Shown: positions 37,100-46,478 of the stretch, one piece after another
How positions within the stretch are numbered: position 1 is the first letter of the stretch
Layout of the letters: each line of letters starts with the position of its first letter
Assembly (NCBI RefSeq): GCF_001482385.1
Contig: NZ_CP013611.1
Coordinates: forward strand, 2,604,001 to 2,668,000
Origin: Pseudoalteromonas rubra
Lineage (GTDB): Bacteria > Pseudomonadota > Gammaproteobacteria > Enterobacterales > Alteromonadaceae
Length of the DNA: 64,000 bases
Reading direction: 5' to 3'
Made by a program: the position numbers and the translations under genes
The notes under the pieces: model-generated
The model's database searches: none
Seen by the model: only the letters and a program-made list of their open reading frames with translations
What the model was told of the DNA's origin: nothing

Positions 37100-37951
37100 C
37101 TAAATCCAACTGATTTTGGTGGTGAGGGTGTGGGATTCGCCCGGAGCCAGTGTCACTGCGTCGTCCATTACGTTAGCTGCTTCCAGACACAGCATAGTGT
37201 GGTATTCATCGTCGCGGAAGTTGCTCAGACGTTTGGATTTTTCTATCCAGGGATTCCATAACACACAAGAGCTTGAGTGTTCGCGGCCAACTGCAATTTT
37301 ACCCTCTGGCGTTTCAATGATTTGTACTTCAGGTGCTTGGGTGTAAACCATGTCAGTTTCGCGGGCAAACGTGACCACTTCGTTCTGAACAAATGGCCCC
37401 TCACCAAACTCAATAAAGTTTGCCCCTTGTAGCCCATCCACGCGGGTTTGTGCTATTGCAGGCGTTGGGAAATAGGTATGCAGCGCCTGAGTCAGGGTAA
37501 ACGTTTCACTGCCGGTATTGGTGTTGCAGAGTCTGACTTCAAGTTGCTCACTGAGTATAAACTCAACGGTCAAACTGGACTCATAAGACCAGAAAGTACG
37601 ATCAACAGAAGCCATTGGCAAAGACAACACAATACGAATTGCAGTATCGTCTTCTTCTACGCGCTCTGCACGCCAGACCTGCTTACGCGCAAACCCATGT
37701 GCCGGCCAGTCTGGTTCGGCATGTACACCAAACCAAGGCCAGCAAATAGGAATACCACCACGGATAGACTGGCCTTCCAGGTAAGTTTCATCCTGGGATA
37801 CCCACAACAGGTTTTTCTGACCTGTTGGAATGAACTCGGTGATCTGTGCACCTTGAAGATAAATTTTAGCCTGACAATGTGGTCCATTAACGTCAAAATA
37901 CTCCAGGCCGGACTCGGTACGTGCCAATTTTACTGAGTCAGAAAGTTCCAT
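37100..37951 (-). CDS. yeaD: D-hexose-6-phosphate mutarotase (YeaD family)
   Basis: 283 residues of the aldose-1-epimerase superfamily that interconvert alpha and beta anomers of hexose-6-phosphates (family role). Motifs: GGIPICWPWFG, HGFARKQVWR and a C-terminal acidic segment with WNPWIEKSKRLSNF and the final YHTMLCLEAANV. Cytoplasmic, no signal peptide. It stands alone. Confidence 0.9.
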   Translation of the reverse strand: MELSDSVKLARTESGLEYFDVNGPHCQAKIYLQGAQITEFIPTGQKNLLWVSQDETYLEGQSIRGGIPICWPWFGVHAEPDWPAHGFARKQVWRAERVEEDDTAIRIVLSLPMASVDRTFWSYESSLTVEFILSEQLEVRLCNTNTGSETFTLTQALHTYFPTPAIAQTRVDGLQGANFIEFGEGPFVQNEVVTFARETDMVYTQAPEVQIIETPEGKIAVGREHSSSCVLWNPWIEKSKRLSNFRDDEYHTMLCLEAANVMDDAVTLAPGESHTLTTKISWI

Positions 37952-38057
37952 ATAACACCTATTTTTAAACTAAACTGGCACTACCTTACCTAAAATGCCC
38001 GAGCGGTGTAAGAGGTACCTATCGAATATGAGTGATCTTCATCACATCCCATGTTCA

Positions 38058-40016
38058 TTACACCTTAAACTGGCCAACCAGCCGGGTCAGCTGTTCAGAT
38101 AATCGCTGCATTTTATCGCCATTTTCGCTGGTGTTATTGGCTACATCGCTGACACTATCCGCCGCATTTTTTATTTCAATCACATTACGGTTAATGTCTT
38201 CTGCAACGTGCTGCTGCTCCTCAGCTGCGGTGGCAATTTGCGTATTCAGGTCACTGATAGTTTGAATAGACTGAGTGATTTCGCTGAACTGGCTTTGCGC
38301 AGAGTCGGTCAGCTCCACCGTTTTATCTGTGCGGGTCAAACTGCTGCGCATATCCAGCGATACCCCTTCTGTCATTTTTCTCAACTTGTCGAGCTGTGAG
38401 GCTATTTCTTCGGTTGACTCTGAAGTACGCTGAGACAAGGCCCGGACTTCGTCGGCAACCACTGCAAACCCCCGCCCATGCTCCCCAGCCCGGGCAGCTT
38501 CAATGGCAGCATTCAGTGCCAGCAAATTCGTTTGCTCAGCAATACCACGGATCACACTGAGAATGGACATGATATTTTCACTCTCACTGTCCAGCTGATT
38601 GATGTCTGACGTTGCCCGCTTGATCACGTCTGACAAGGCGACCACACTGTCTACCGCTTCTGACATCACCGACTGACCCAGCTCTGAGGCCTGCTGAGTT
38701 TGGGTGGCCAGCTCTGCGGCATTTGCACAGCTGGATGCCACCTCGTTGGCCGTTGCCGCCATCTGATTAATGGCCGTTGCCGCCATTTCCAGGGCTTGCT
38801 GTTGCTGCGCAGTTGAACTGGTTAATTCCTCCGACTCCGTGGCCGTAGCGCCGGCCGTTTGATTGAGCTGCTGAGCGCACGTATTTATGTCTGTTACCAG
38901 CTGCGCGATCAGATTAAGAAAGCTGTTGAAGCTATCCGCCAATTTGCCCGTTTCATCTTTGCTATCGACCTCTAAACGCTGAGTCAGATCGCCACCTCCC
39001 TGGGAGATGATAGTCAGACCATCACTGACCTCCACAATCGGGCCAGACAACACATTTGCGATATAGTTAGCCAGTACCACAAACAAAGCCACCAGCACCA
39101 CACTTAGGATCACCAGTGTCCAGGTCATGGCATTGGCCGCCGCCATCACTTCACTTTGTTCCACAAAGGCAATGAACTTCCAGCCCAGCTTCTTCGACGT
39201 GTAGATACTGGCGAAGTAGTCAGCCCCATCAATCTGAATTTCATACAGCCCGGACTGATTACTGGCCAGGGTTTGATACAGACCGTTTTCGACCTGTTTA
39301 ACATCTTTAAACCGATAATCGCTGTGTTTGGCATCGACCAGAATTTTATCCGTGTCTTCCACCAGCATCAGATAGCCCGTTTCACCCAGTTTGACTTCCC
39401 GAATGATCTTAGTCAGGCCCTGTAACGAGACATCCATGCCCGTGACACCAATTTCTCGACCATTGGATCTGACAGAACGCACAGTTGAAACAATCGCCAT
39501 GTCATCCGGTGCCCAATAGTAGGCATCGGTCATTGCGGTTTGGCCATTGGCCGCTTGTCCGCTGCGATACCAGGGCCTGGGGCGAGGGTCATAGTTTGCA
39601 CTCACTTCACCCTGAGGCCATTGAATATAACCACCTTCAGTATTACCGAAGTAAATGTAGGCAATCCCCGGGTGGGTATCTCCAAAGCGTTCAAACAGAT
39701 CATAGACGGCTTGCTCTGTCTCGCTGCCAGCACGCGAGTTAAGCGCTGTCGCGGTACTATTACCGGTATAAACCTGCACGTTGCTTTGTGCCCGGGTGAG
39801 CTTAGGGTTGGTCGCCAGGAACTCAACATTCTTCGCAATTTCATCGAAGAACATACCTATTCCATTATCGACCTGAAGGGCTTCCCGACCACTCATCTCC
39901 ACAAATTTATCGAGCGCAAATTGCCGTGTCTGGGACACAATCAGCACAGCGATAATTAAAATAGGCGAGACGATGGCAACGATAAAAGCCAGTCTGAGCT
40001 TTTGTGAAATAGTCAT
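38058..40016 (-). CDS. Methyl-accepting chemotaxis protein with dCache-type sensor
   Basis: 652 residues. Helix 1 about 8-30, a periplasmic dCache-like sensor domain (about 35-275, with [21 protein letters not shown] and [15 protein letters not shown] typical of dCache ligand pockets), helix 2 about 285-310, HAMP (about 310-365), then the signalling coiled coil. Its tip [24 protein letters not shown] is the conserved CheA/CheW contact. The ligand is probably a small organic compound such as an amino acid; not provable here. GAGG lies before the ATG. Confidence 0.93.
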   Translation of the reverse strand: MTISQKLRLAFIVAIVSPILIIAVLIVSQTRQFALDKFVEMSGREALQVDNGIGMFFDEIAKNVEFLATNPKLTRAQSNVQVYTGNSTATALNSRAGSETEQAVYDLFERFGDTHPGIAYIYFGNTEGGYIQWPQGEVSANYDPRPRPWYRSGQAANGQTAMTDAYYWAPDDMAIVSTVRSVRSNGREIGVTGMDVSLQGLTKIIREVKLGETGYLMLVEDTDKILVDAKHSDYRFKDVKQVENGLYQTLASNQSGLYEIQIDGADYFASIYTSKKLGWKFIAFVEQSEVMAAANAMTWTLVILSVVLVALFVVLANYIANVLSGPIVEVSDGLTIISQGGGDLTQRLEVDSKDETGKLADSFNSFLNLIAQLVTDINTCAQQLNQTAGATATESEELTSSTAQQQQALEMAATAINQMAATANEVASSCANAAELATQTQQASELGQSVMSEAVDSVVALSDVIKRATSDINQLDSESENIMSILSVIRGIAEQTNLLALNAAIEAARAGEHGRGFAVVADEVRALSQRTSESTEEIASQLDKLRKMTEGVSLDMRSSLTRTDKTVELTDSAQSQFSEITQSIQTISDLNTQIATAAEEQQHVAEDINRNVIEIKNAADSVSDVANNTSENGDKMQRLSEQLTRLVGQFKV

Positions 40017-40254
40017 AGAGTGGATTCCTCACGGGATGGGCTGGCAGTACCAACACACTAAAACGCATATACCTAGCGTTGCTGATCACATTCACGTTAT
40101 TACTCAAAAATATAGTTTATAGTTACGCAACTATCCAAAGGATCAGGGAAAATTCCTGGTGTTCATAGCGGGTTTCTTGGAACATAAGAGTGAATGGTCT
40201 AGGCTATTGAGAGATAATTTATTCTCACTAACTCAACCATACGGGTATTCTCCC

Positions 40255-41526
40255 ATGCTAAAACGCTCTCGACTCATGACGGCTCTTTGCGGCGCTATGA
40301 TGTTGTCTTCTGGTCCCACCATTGCCAGCGAAGATGAACTGGCACAGTTAAAGAAGCAACTTGAACTGCTTCAGCAAAAAGTGCATAAAATGGAACGCGA
40401 ACAGGCTCGCGAAAAAGCTCAGGCCAAAGCCGATAAAAAAGCGCGCCAGGCCGACCCCGCCAAGCCCAGTATCAAAGTGGGCGGTGCTGTACGGACTAAC
40501 CTCAGCCACACGTCGTATGATGACGACAACAAAAATCGCGGCGGCGATTTTGACTTCGATATTTTTCGGCTTAACTTTTCCGGCAATGTGGGCGGTTTCG
40601 GGCTCAATGCCGAGATCCGCTTTTTCGACTACATGACCGCCGTTAAGTATGCCTATTTACATTATGACTTTGCCAAAGACTGGCAGGCACAGCTGGGCAT
40701 GACCAAAGTGCCCTTTGGTAACTGGCCTTATAATTCTCACAATTACTTTTTTAACACCACTTATTATATTGGGTTGGAAGACGACCACGATATGGGTGTG
40801 TTGTTTAAACGCAAAATTGCCGACAACTGGCAGCTGGATCTGGGCTTTTTCAAAAATGATGAACTAGGCGGTGTCGATGGTTATGTAGAAGACCGCAGCG
40901 ATCGCTACTCATACGACATAGTTGGCTTTCGCAAAACCGGCGATGGCATCTATGATGACCCAACCCAGCCGCTGGGCGAATACAACACCTTTGCCGGCCG
41001 CTATGCCTATCACTTCAAGCATAAAGGCGGTACCACCGAGCTGGGCGTATCTGGTTTGAGTGGTGGCCTGCACGACGGAACCGAAAGCGCCGGTGACTAC
41101 ATGGCCTGGGCAATCCACTTCAACGGCAACTATGGCCCCTGGAACCTGCAATTACAGCACGGTGAATACGAATACGATGTCGATACACCTGCCACACGTA
41201 TGGCCGTCGGCGCCTATGCATTTTTTGATTCCATTGCTGCCAAGGCGACGATGAGCAATGCCAATATCGCATACAGCTTACCGGTACAATTTGGCCCAAT
41301 CACAGGCCTGCAATTCTACAATGACTACGGCATTATCTACGATAAATCGGACGACAGCGAAGACACCTGGATGAACGTCACCGGTGTTTCTCTCTCTGCG
41401 GGTGCGTTCTTTAGCTACATAGATTATGTGCTCGCCAAAAACCAGCCGTTCGTGGGCGGATCCGTTGCGGGTAATAGCGACGAGACTGAGCGCCGCTTTA
41501 ATATTAACATTGGCTACTACTTCTAA
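40255..41526 (+). CDS. Outer-membrane porin, OprO/OprP-like
   Basis: 423 residues from the ATG at 40255, which starts the signal peptide (MLKRSRLMTALCGAMMLSS..IAS). A longer frame upstream lacks signal-peptide character. A periplasmic coiled coil follows (ELAQLKKQLELLQQKVHKME). Then come alternating beta strands with aromatic girdles, ending in FNINIGYYF with the C-terminal Phe that BAM recognises. The pattern matches phosphate-selective porin-like proteins, but the specificity is not readable. It is divergent from the chemoreceptor gene. Confidence 0.85.
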   Translation: MLKRSRLMTALCGAMMLSSGPTIASEDELAQLKKQLELLQQKVHKMEREQAREKAQAKADKKARQADPAKPSIKVGGAVRTNLSHTSYDDDNKNRGGDFDFDIFRLNFSGNVGGFGLNAEIRFFDYMTAVKYAYLHYDFAKDWQAQLGMTKVPFGNWPYNSHNYFFNTTYYIGLEDDHDMGVLFKRKIADNWQLDLGFFKNDELGGVDGYVEDRSDRYSYDIVGFRKTGDGIYDDPTQPLGEYNTFAGRYAYHFKHKGGTTELGVSGLSGGLHDGTESAGDYMAWAIHFNGNYGPWNLQLQHGEYEYDVDTPATRMAVGAYAFFDSIAAKATMSNANIAYSLPVQFGPITGLQFYNDYGIIYDKSDDSEDTWMNVTGVSLSAGAFFSYIDYVLAKNQPFVGGSVAGNSDETERRFNINIGYYF

Positions 41527-41534
41527 GCGCCACC

Positions 41535-41558
41535 AGCAGCGGCGTTTCGGCCGCTGCT
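41535..41558 (+). terminator. Hairpin after the porin gene
   Basis: AGCAGCGGC-GTTTCG-GCCGCTGCT, 9 bp, 8 nt past the stop. No long T run, so efficiency is uncertain. Confidence 0.55.
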
Positions 41559-41729
41559 TAACGCTTCATAGTGCTAGATATCACACACCATCACATCTCC
41601 AATTTGGGCAAATATTACACACAGCGCGAAAATATTACAGCGACTATTCGTCTGTTTGTTTTTAGCTATAATGAACAGAGTAAGTCACACCGATGATCAA
41701 CACACGGGATAATACCGGGAAGGACTGCG

Positions 41730-42125
41730 ATGAAAAAACACGCACAAAAACTATTTAACCGTTGCTTCTGGTTACACCTTGCCGGGATCTTATGTGTGGC
41801 ACTGGGTTTTATTGGCATGGCGCTGCCCGTGATGCCAACCACCATTTTTTTTATTTTGGCACTGGCTTGCTTTACCCGCTCTAACCCCAAATTAGCCAAC
41901 TGGCTGCTGGCTCATCCCAAATTTGGTCCCACGCTGGCTGCCTGGCAATCCCATCAAGTTGTGCCAGTCAAAGGCAAATGGGGCGCGGGTTTAGGGATGC
42001 TATTTGGCTTTGTGATCTTGTGTATGACCACCGCGCCCTGGTTTGTACTGGTCGGCGTCGCGTTAACCGAGCTGATGGTCATGGCCTATTTACTCAGCAA
42101 ACCCTCCGAGCTGCCTGCCAGCTAA
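41730..42125 (+). CDS. ybaN: YbaN/DUF454 family inner-membrane protein
   Basis: 131 residues with the family hallmark ALGFIGMALPVMPTTIFFILAL and a following PKLANWLLAHPKFGP segment. Two helices are near 15-50 and a further pair is near 90-125. GGGAAGGA precedes the ATG. Conserved function unknown. Convergent with the lspA-like gene. Confidence 0.88.
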   Translation: MKKHAQKLFNRCFWLHLAGILCVALGFIGMALPVMPTTIFFILALACFTRSNPKLANWLLAHPKFGPTLAAWQSHQVVPVKGKWGAGLGMLFGFVILCMTTAPWFVLVGVALTELMVMAYLLSKPSELPAS

Positions 42126-42156
42126 ATTAAACGGCTCCTGGCAGCGTAACTTTTAC

Positions 42157-42660
42157 TCAGTTTTTTTGCACAGCAACGTTTTGATTGTGTGTCGTACAGA
42201 GTATCAACATCACCGCACCGCACATAATCGCCACGTCAGCAATATTAAACACCCCCGTTCGCAGCTCACCAATACCCAAATTGAGAAAATCGATTACGGC
42301 ACCATTGTTCAGCACCCGATCAATCAGGTTACTCACACCACCAGACAACACCAAAGACAAGCCAATGATCTGGTTGCGATTTAAGTCCTCACTTTTCAAT
42401 GTATATAGCAATATCGCCACCAACAGCAGTCCAACCACCCCAATAAACAACACACTGCGCAGTGGCGCTGGTAATTCGCTGCCTAAACTCAAAAACACAC
42501 CGCTGTTTTCCCGGTAACCAAGGCGCACCAGGTCATGCCAATAGCTGGCCATCTGCCAGCCATTTAAGTAGTAACTTGCAAACCACTTACTGAGCTGATC
42601 CAGACACAAACCTGCACCCGCTATTACAGATATCCAGTATACACGTTGTTTAGTTGTCAT
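42157..42660 (-). CDS. lspA: Signal peptidase II (LspA) family protein
   Basis: 167 residues with four helices and the conserved catalytic boxes: GGVSNLIDR (Asp114) and FNIADVAI (Asp142), the aspartate dyad that cleaves lipoprotein signal peptides. The first conserved box reads ENSGVFLSLG. The usual neighbours ileS, ribF and fkpB are absent, so this may be a second, stand-alone copy. Several lipoproteins in this window could be its substrates, as could those of the whole cell. Confidence 0.85.
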   Translation of the reverse strand: MTTKQRVYWISVIAGAGLCLDQLSKWFASYYLNGWQMASYWHDLVRLGYRENSGVFLSLGSELPAPLRSVLFIGVVGLLLVAILLYTLKSEDLNRNQIIGLSLVLSGGVSNLIDRVLNNGAVIDFLNLGIGELRTGVFNIADVAIMCGAVMLILCTTHNQNVAVQKN

Positions 42661-42858
42661 ACGTTGTTGTCTTTATTTGTTGGCAGTAAGCCACTATAAA
42701 ACGCGCATTGTGACACCGGCATGACAGGTTGGATGAAATATACATTGTTTAGCACATACCAAACAGAAGATTACAATTACTCCACAGCATTCGCTCCATA
42801 CTGCCAATTGAGGCGATTTAAACTACACTCAAAACAGTGAGAAAATAAGGGGGCTGGT

Positions 42859-43617
42859 GTGCGCAATTTCGTGCTAATGGCGTTTGTCTGGTGCCTGATA
42901 TGTGCTTTTCCTTTGCTCGCGAAGCCCATTCTGCTAGGCAGTCATAGCGTGTGGCCACCTTACGTACAGGACGATGACCGCGGCCTCAGCTATGATATTG
43001 TTGCCGCAGCCTTTGCCCGCAGAGGCGAAACCTTTGCGCTTGAAGTCGCGCCATTTAGTCGGGCAATGCGCCTGGCACAAAACGGAGAAGTTGATGTGAT
43101 CCCGGCACTGTGGCATACGCAGGCACGTGCACAGCAGTTCTTCTTTAGCACCGCCTATTTGCACAATGAGCTCATTTTTATTTCCCTCTCTGCAAACGCC
43201 TTGTCTTTTTCTGGATTAAGCTCTCTGAACGGTAAACGCGTATGCATGATCCGGGGCTTTGCTTATCAAAACCTGGTAAGCGGATATCCCAATATCAGCG
43301 TCATCAGCCAGTTACATTTGAGCGAATGCCTGCGACAGCTGGCACGGGGTCGGGTCGACGGCGTAGTGGCAGATCGGTTTGCCGCAGCCTATGCAATCAC
43401 CCATCATTTTCAGCGTGACATATTCACCTTACACGCTCAGGTCATCGCATCATGGCCACTCCATATTGGAATCAGCAAAACACACCCCAGGTCCCGCAAG
43501 CTTATCGACCTGTTCAATCAGGGCCTCAGCGACATCATCCAGGATGGCACCTATCAGCATTTACTTTCACAATACCCTCAGATCGAGCAGGACCAAGGCA
43601 TCAATCCCATCCCCTAA
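42859..43617 (+). CDS. Periplasmic solute-binding protein, family 3 type
   Basis: 252 residues with a signal peptide (MRNFVLMAFVWCLICAFPLLAK). SBP_bac_3-like pattern: WPPYVQDDDRGLSYDIVAAAF, NGEVDVIPALW, NGKRVCMIRGFAYQNLV and GRVDGVVADR. GTG start with AAGGGGG upstream. No permease or ATPase is nearby, so it may be a lone sensor-type binding protein rather than part of an uptake system. Confidence 0.82.
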   Translation: MRNFVLMAFVWCLICAFPLLAKPILLGSHSVWPPYVQDDDRGLSYDIVAAAFARRGETFALEVAPFSRAMRLAQNGEVDVIPALWHTQARAQQFFFSTAYLHNELIFISLSANALSFSGLSSLNGKRVCMIRGFAYQNLVSGYPNISVISQLHLSECLRQLARGRVDGVVADRFAAAYAITHHFQRDIFTLHAQVIASWPLHIGISKTHPRSRKLIDLFNQGLSDIIQDGTYQHLLSQYPQIEQDQGINPIP

Positions 43618-43897
43618 TAACCCGCTTCATGAATCAAACATACCTTGTACCCGTAACTCAGAGTGAATTATTGAAAGCACTGTCTATAATTTAATCACAC
43701 TCTCTTGGTCCGTTGACTTAAAACTGATAGAGATTAACCTGTTAGGTCGTTATCAGTGACACCCTGGCGTGTTGGCGGTGTATGCATCAGTTCGCCGTTT
43801 AATACGCACCGGCACACCATGCCTGGGTATGAAATAATGCTTACAAACAAAGTTGACTGGCAGTACCAGAGAATAATCGAACCTTGGGTGATCTGTT
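43618..43897. other. Intergenic region before the surface-protein cluster
   Basis: 280 bases holding the presumed promoter of the six-gene cluster. No gene seen; frames here lack ribosome sites. Confidence 0.45.
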
Positions 43898-45211
43898 ATG
43901 CAGCTATTACTTCATCGCGCGTTTATTCCGGTCGTTTTGCTGGTTGGACTGCACACGAGTGCAGCGCTGGCCGCAACCACACCGCTCAAAAAACTCCAAT
44001 CAACACTCGAGCAGGGACAATATGAACAGGCTTATGCATTAGCGCAAGCACAGTTCGACACTGCCGCAGGCGAGCCCGCCTTTGATTTTCTCTACGCCAG
44101 GGCCGCACTCGAAACAGGCCATTACAACGAGGCTGTGTTTGCCCTTGAGCGTGTGCTTGCAGCCAAACCCAACCACCAGCCCAGCCTGTACCTGCTTGGC
44201 CTGACTTACAACAAGCAAAAGAACTACTCGCAAGCCGCCACGACACTCAATTCGCTCCTGAACACGCCCCTCAGTGATGAATTCAGACAACGGGTAACGC
44301 GCGCGCTGGCGGCCATTGAAGGCAATCTCGCCAGCCTGATACAGGAGCTGAAACACCGGGTTTCATTGGCGCTGGGCCACGACAGCAACGTGAACAGTGG
44401 CACCACAGATGACCGCATAGTAATTGGTGGCCTGCCCATTTTGCTCGATGAAACTAGCCGCGAAGCGTCGGATTCCTTCGCCCGCGCCAGTTATCGCTTT
44501 GATGGCCGCTGGCAACAAACCCAGCACCAGACATGGCGAGCCAATCTACAGATATCAGATCAACGCCATCAGGACAGTGATGAATTTGACCGAACTCAGC
44601 TCAGCGCGAACCTCAGCTACATTCAGGACATTGCGGCCTTTCAGCTTCACATGGGCACCCAGCTGGGCGTAATGTCACTGGACTCTGCAACCTATCAGCA
44701 AGATGCTGGCGTCTTTAGTGCACTGAGATATGCCATCAATGAACACTGGGCAGCGACCATCAACATGAGCGCGTTTAATCTGAATAATGTCCGGGACAGC
44801 GCACTCGACAGTCGCTTGTATACCTCAGGGCTGGCCCTCAGCCGGGCAGCCCGCAACTGGCTGTTGCGCCTGAGCGCCGGTTACACCTGGCAACCGGCAA
44901 GAACCCCTGAAGGTGAGCATTTTGCACGCGACTACAGCCATTTTAGCGCCTCTTTGGTGTATCGACTCAACGATGCCCACCGCCTTAATGCCAAAGTGCA
45001 ATACCGGGATATTGAACACCGTGCCGCGCACCCTTTCTTTTTACAAGTACGGGACGAAACACTCCACATCGCACATCTGGGCTGGCACTACCAGATAACC
45101 CCGGCCTGGAGTCTGGAAACCAAGCTGGCTTACTACGACAAAGACAGCTCACTGCAACTGTACAGTTATGATCGTACTGAATGGTCCTTAGGAGTACATT
45201 ATGATTTCTAA
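43898..45211 (+). CDS. TPR plus outer-membrane barrel protein, Slam/DUF560-like
   Basis: 437 residues. Signal peptide ends near SAALA. TPR helices follow (about 30-150, ARAALETGHYNEAVFALERVL, YLLGLTYNKQKNYSQAA), then a strand-rich C-terminus of about 280 residues starting VSLALGHDSNVNSG and ending WSLGVHYDF with a terminal Phe. This layout matches Slam-type (surface lipoprotein assembly modulator) proteins, whose barrel moves lipoproteins to the cell surface. The large lipoprotein two genes on would be a natural client (inference). Its stop overlaps the FecR gene by 11 bases. Confidence 0.78.
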   Translation: MQLLLHRAFIPVVLLVGLHTSAALAATTPLKKLQSTLEQGQYEQAYALAQAQFDTAAGEPAFDFLYARAALETGHYNEAVFALERVLAAKPNHQPSLYLLGLTYNKQKNYSQAATTLNSLLNTPLSDEFRQRVTRALAAIEGNLASLIQELKHRVSLALGHDSNVNSGTTDDRIVIGGLPILLDETSREASDSFARASYRFDGRWQQTQHQTWRANLQISDQRHQDSDEFDRTQLSANLSYIQDIAAFQLHMGTQLGVMSLDSATYQQDAGVFSALRYAINEHWAATINMSAFNLNNVRDSALDSRLYTSGLALSRAARNWLLRLSAGYTWQPARTPEGEHFARDYSHFSASLVYRLNDAHRLNAKVQYRDIEHRAAHPFFLQVRDETLHIAHLGWHYQITPAWSLETKLAYYDKDSSLQLYSYDRTEWSLGVHYDF

Positions 45212-46466
45212 TTCTCGCATCCGCTGGCAGCCACTCAGACACAGCACTCATCTGACCCTCTTATTATCCGGGTTGCTCTTTGTTCCCATTAGCCAGGCTG
45301 CGCCGGCAGGCAAAACACTGATGTCTCGCGGTCAGGTCGTGGCGACAGCCAGTGACAGCGCCGAGCAACGCGCACTGAAACGTCGCAGTCCGGTCTTTGA
45401 TGTAGACGTGGTGAATACCGGACAGCAAAGCAATGCTCAGCTGCGTATGCAGGATGGGGCTTTAATCGCCTTAAAAGAAAACACCCAACTGATCATCAAT
45501 GAATATAGCGGGTCTTCGGAAGAAGATGGCTCCGTTGTGATGGAATTAGTAACTGGCGGGCTGCGCACCATTACGGGCAAAATCAAAGGCAACAAAGACA
45601 ATTATCAGCTCCGCACCCCGGTAGGCAGTATCGGGATCCGGGGTACGCACTACGAAGTTGAATGGCAAGGAGATACACTGCTGCTGGCCGTGTGGGACGG
45701 CACCATTGAGGTCAGTGTCAACGAGGAGCCGCTGCTGCTTGGGCAGGAAGGTAACTTTTCCTTTGCCAGTGTCAGCCAAAGTGGTGAAGTAACGCCCTTA
45801 CTCGCCCCACCGCAACAACTTACCCGGCTCACACCAACCAGCCAGGACGCTGCCAGCGGTACCAACTCAGATGAGCAAAGCGACGACGGCAACACTGAGA
45901 ATACCAATGCGGAACTAGATGACGCTCCAGCTGAGGCGACAACACTGACCATAGCGCAAGCCCCGGTCGCCACCCCGCCTGCGGCTCAGGAAGCTTTTGA
46001 AGCCGCCTTGCCAGATGTTGGTCGGGACATCTCAGAAAACAGCTTTATTACCGAAGAGAACCTCGACACAGTGGGGATCGATCCCCTTGAAGATTTACTT
46101 GCTGAGCGTACAGGAACAGCGCTTTACACTGCGCTAGAGCGCGCCGAGTTTAGCTCGACTGGCGGCGCAATCAGCAACATCCAAATGCAGATCAGCGTCG
46201 ATTTCGACAGCGGCACAGTGCCACAAGGCGTCTTGTCGTTTAACGATCAGCAGGGTGAATGGTTTGCCGCCTTTAACGGCCTGATCGACGCCAGTGGCAT
46301 GACGCTGGGTGTCAATTTCGCCTCGCACGGGCAAAACCTGGCTGAAGGCACTATCGAGACCCAATTCAGCGATGAGCTGAACAAGCTACGTGGCAATTTT
46401 AATTTGAACGAAATTGATGAGCCGAGTGTCACCGCTTCTGGCTTGTTTATTTTGAGTCAACCTTAA
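45201..46466 (+). CDS. FecR-domain protein
   Basis: 421 residues, AGGAG 6 nt before the ATG. Signal peptide ends near PISQAA. The FecR domain (about 45-165) shows NTGQQSNAQLRMQDGALIAL, VTGGLRTITGKI and TPVGSIGIRGTHYEV. A long acidic, Thr/Ala-rich linker follows, then a C-terminal strand domain (ISVDFDSGTVPQGVLSF). Unlike classical FecR it has no nearby FecI sigma factor or TonB receptor. FecR domains without those partners are often periplasmic or surface structural modules. Confidence 0.82.
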   Translation: MISNSRIRWQPLRHSTHLTLLLSGLLFVPISQAAPAGKTLMSRGQVVATASDSAEQRALKRRSPVFDVDVVNTGQQSNAQLRMQDGALIALKENTQLIINEYSGSSEEDGSVVMELVTGGLRTITGKIKGNKDNYQLRTPVGSIGIRGTHYEVEWQGDTLLLAVWDGTIEVSVNEEPLLLGQEGNFSFASVSQSGEVTPLLAPPQQLTRLTPTSQDAASGTNSDEQSDDGNTENTNAELDDAPAEATTLTIAQAPVATPPAAQEAFEAALPDVGRDISENSFITEENLDTVGIDPLEDLLAERTGTALYTALERAEFSSTGGAISNIQMQISVDFDSGTVPQGVLSFNDQQGEWFAAFNGLIDASGMTLGVNFASHGQNLAEGTIETQFSDELNKLRGNFNLNEIDEPSVTASGLFILSQP

Positions 46467-46478
46467 GGGGGATGGGGG

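Noticed and set aside
36904..37113. 69-codon open frame between the regulator and mutarotase genes
   Set aside because: No ribosome site; it passes through several palindromes and looks like non-coding repeat sequence.
41249..41258. 10-base match ATGAGCAATG to the sRNA core inside the porin gene
   Set aside because: It lies deep in the coding region, far from the start, where such pairing rarely regulates; treated as chance.
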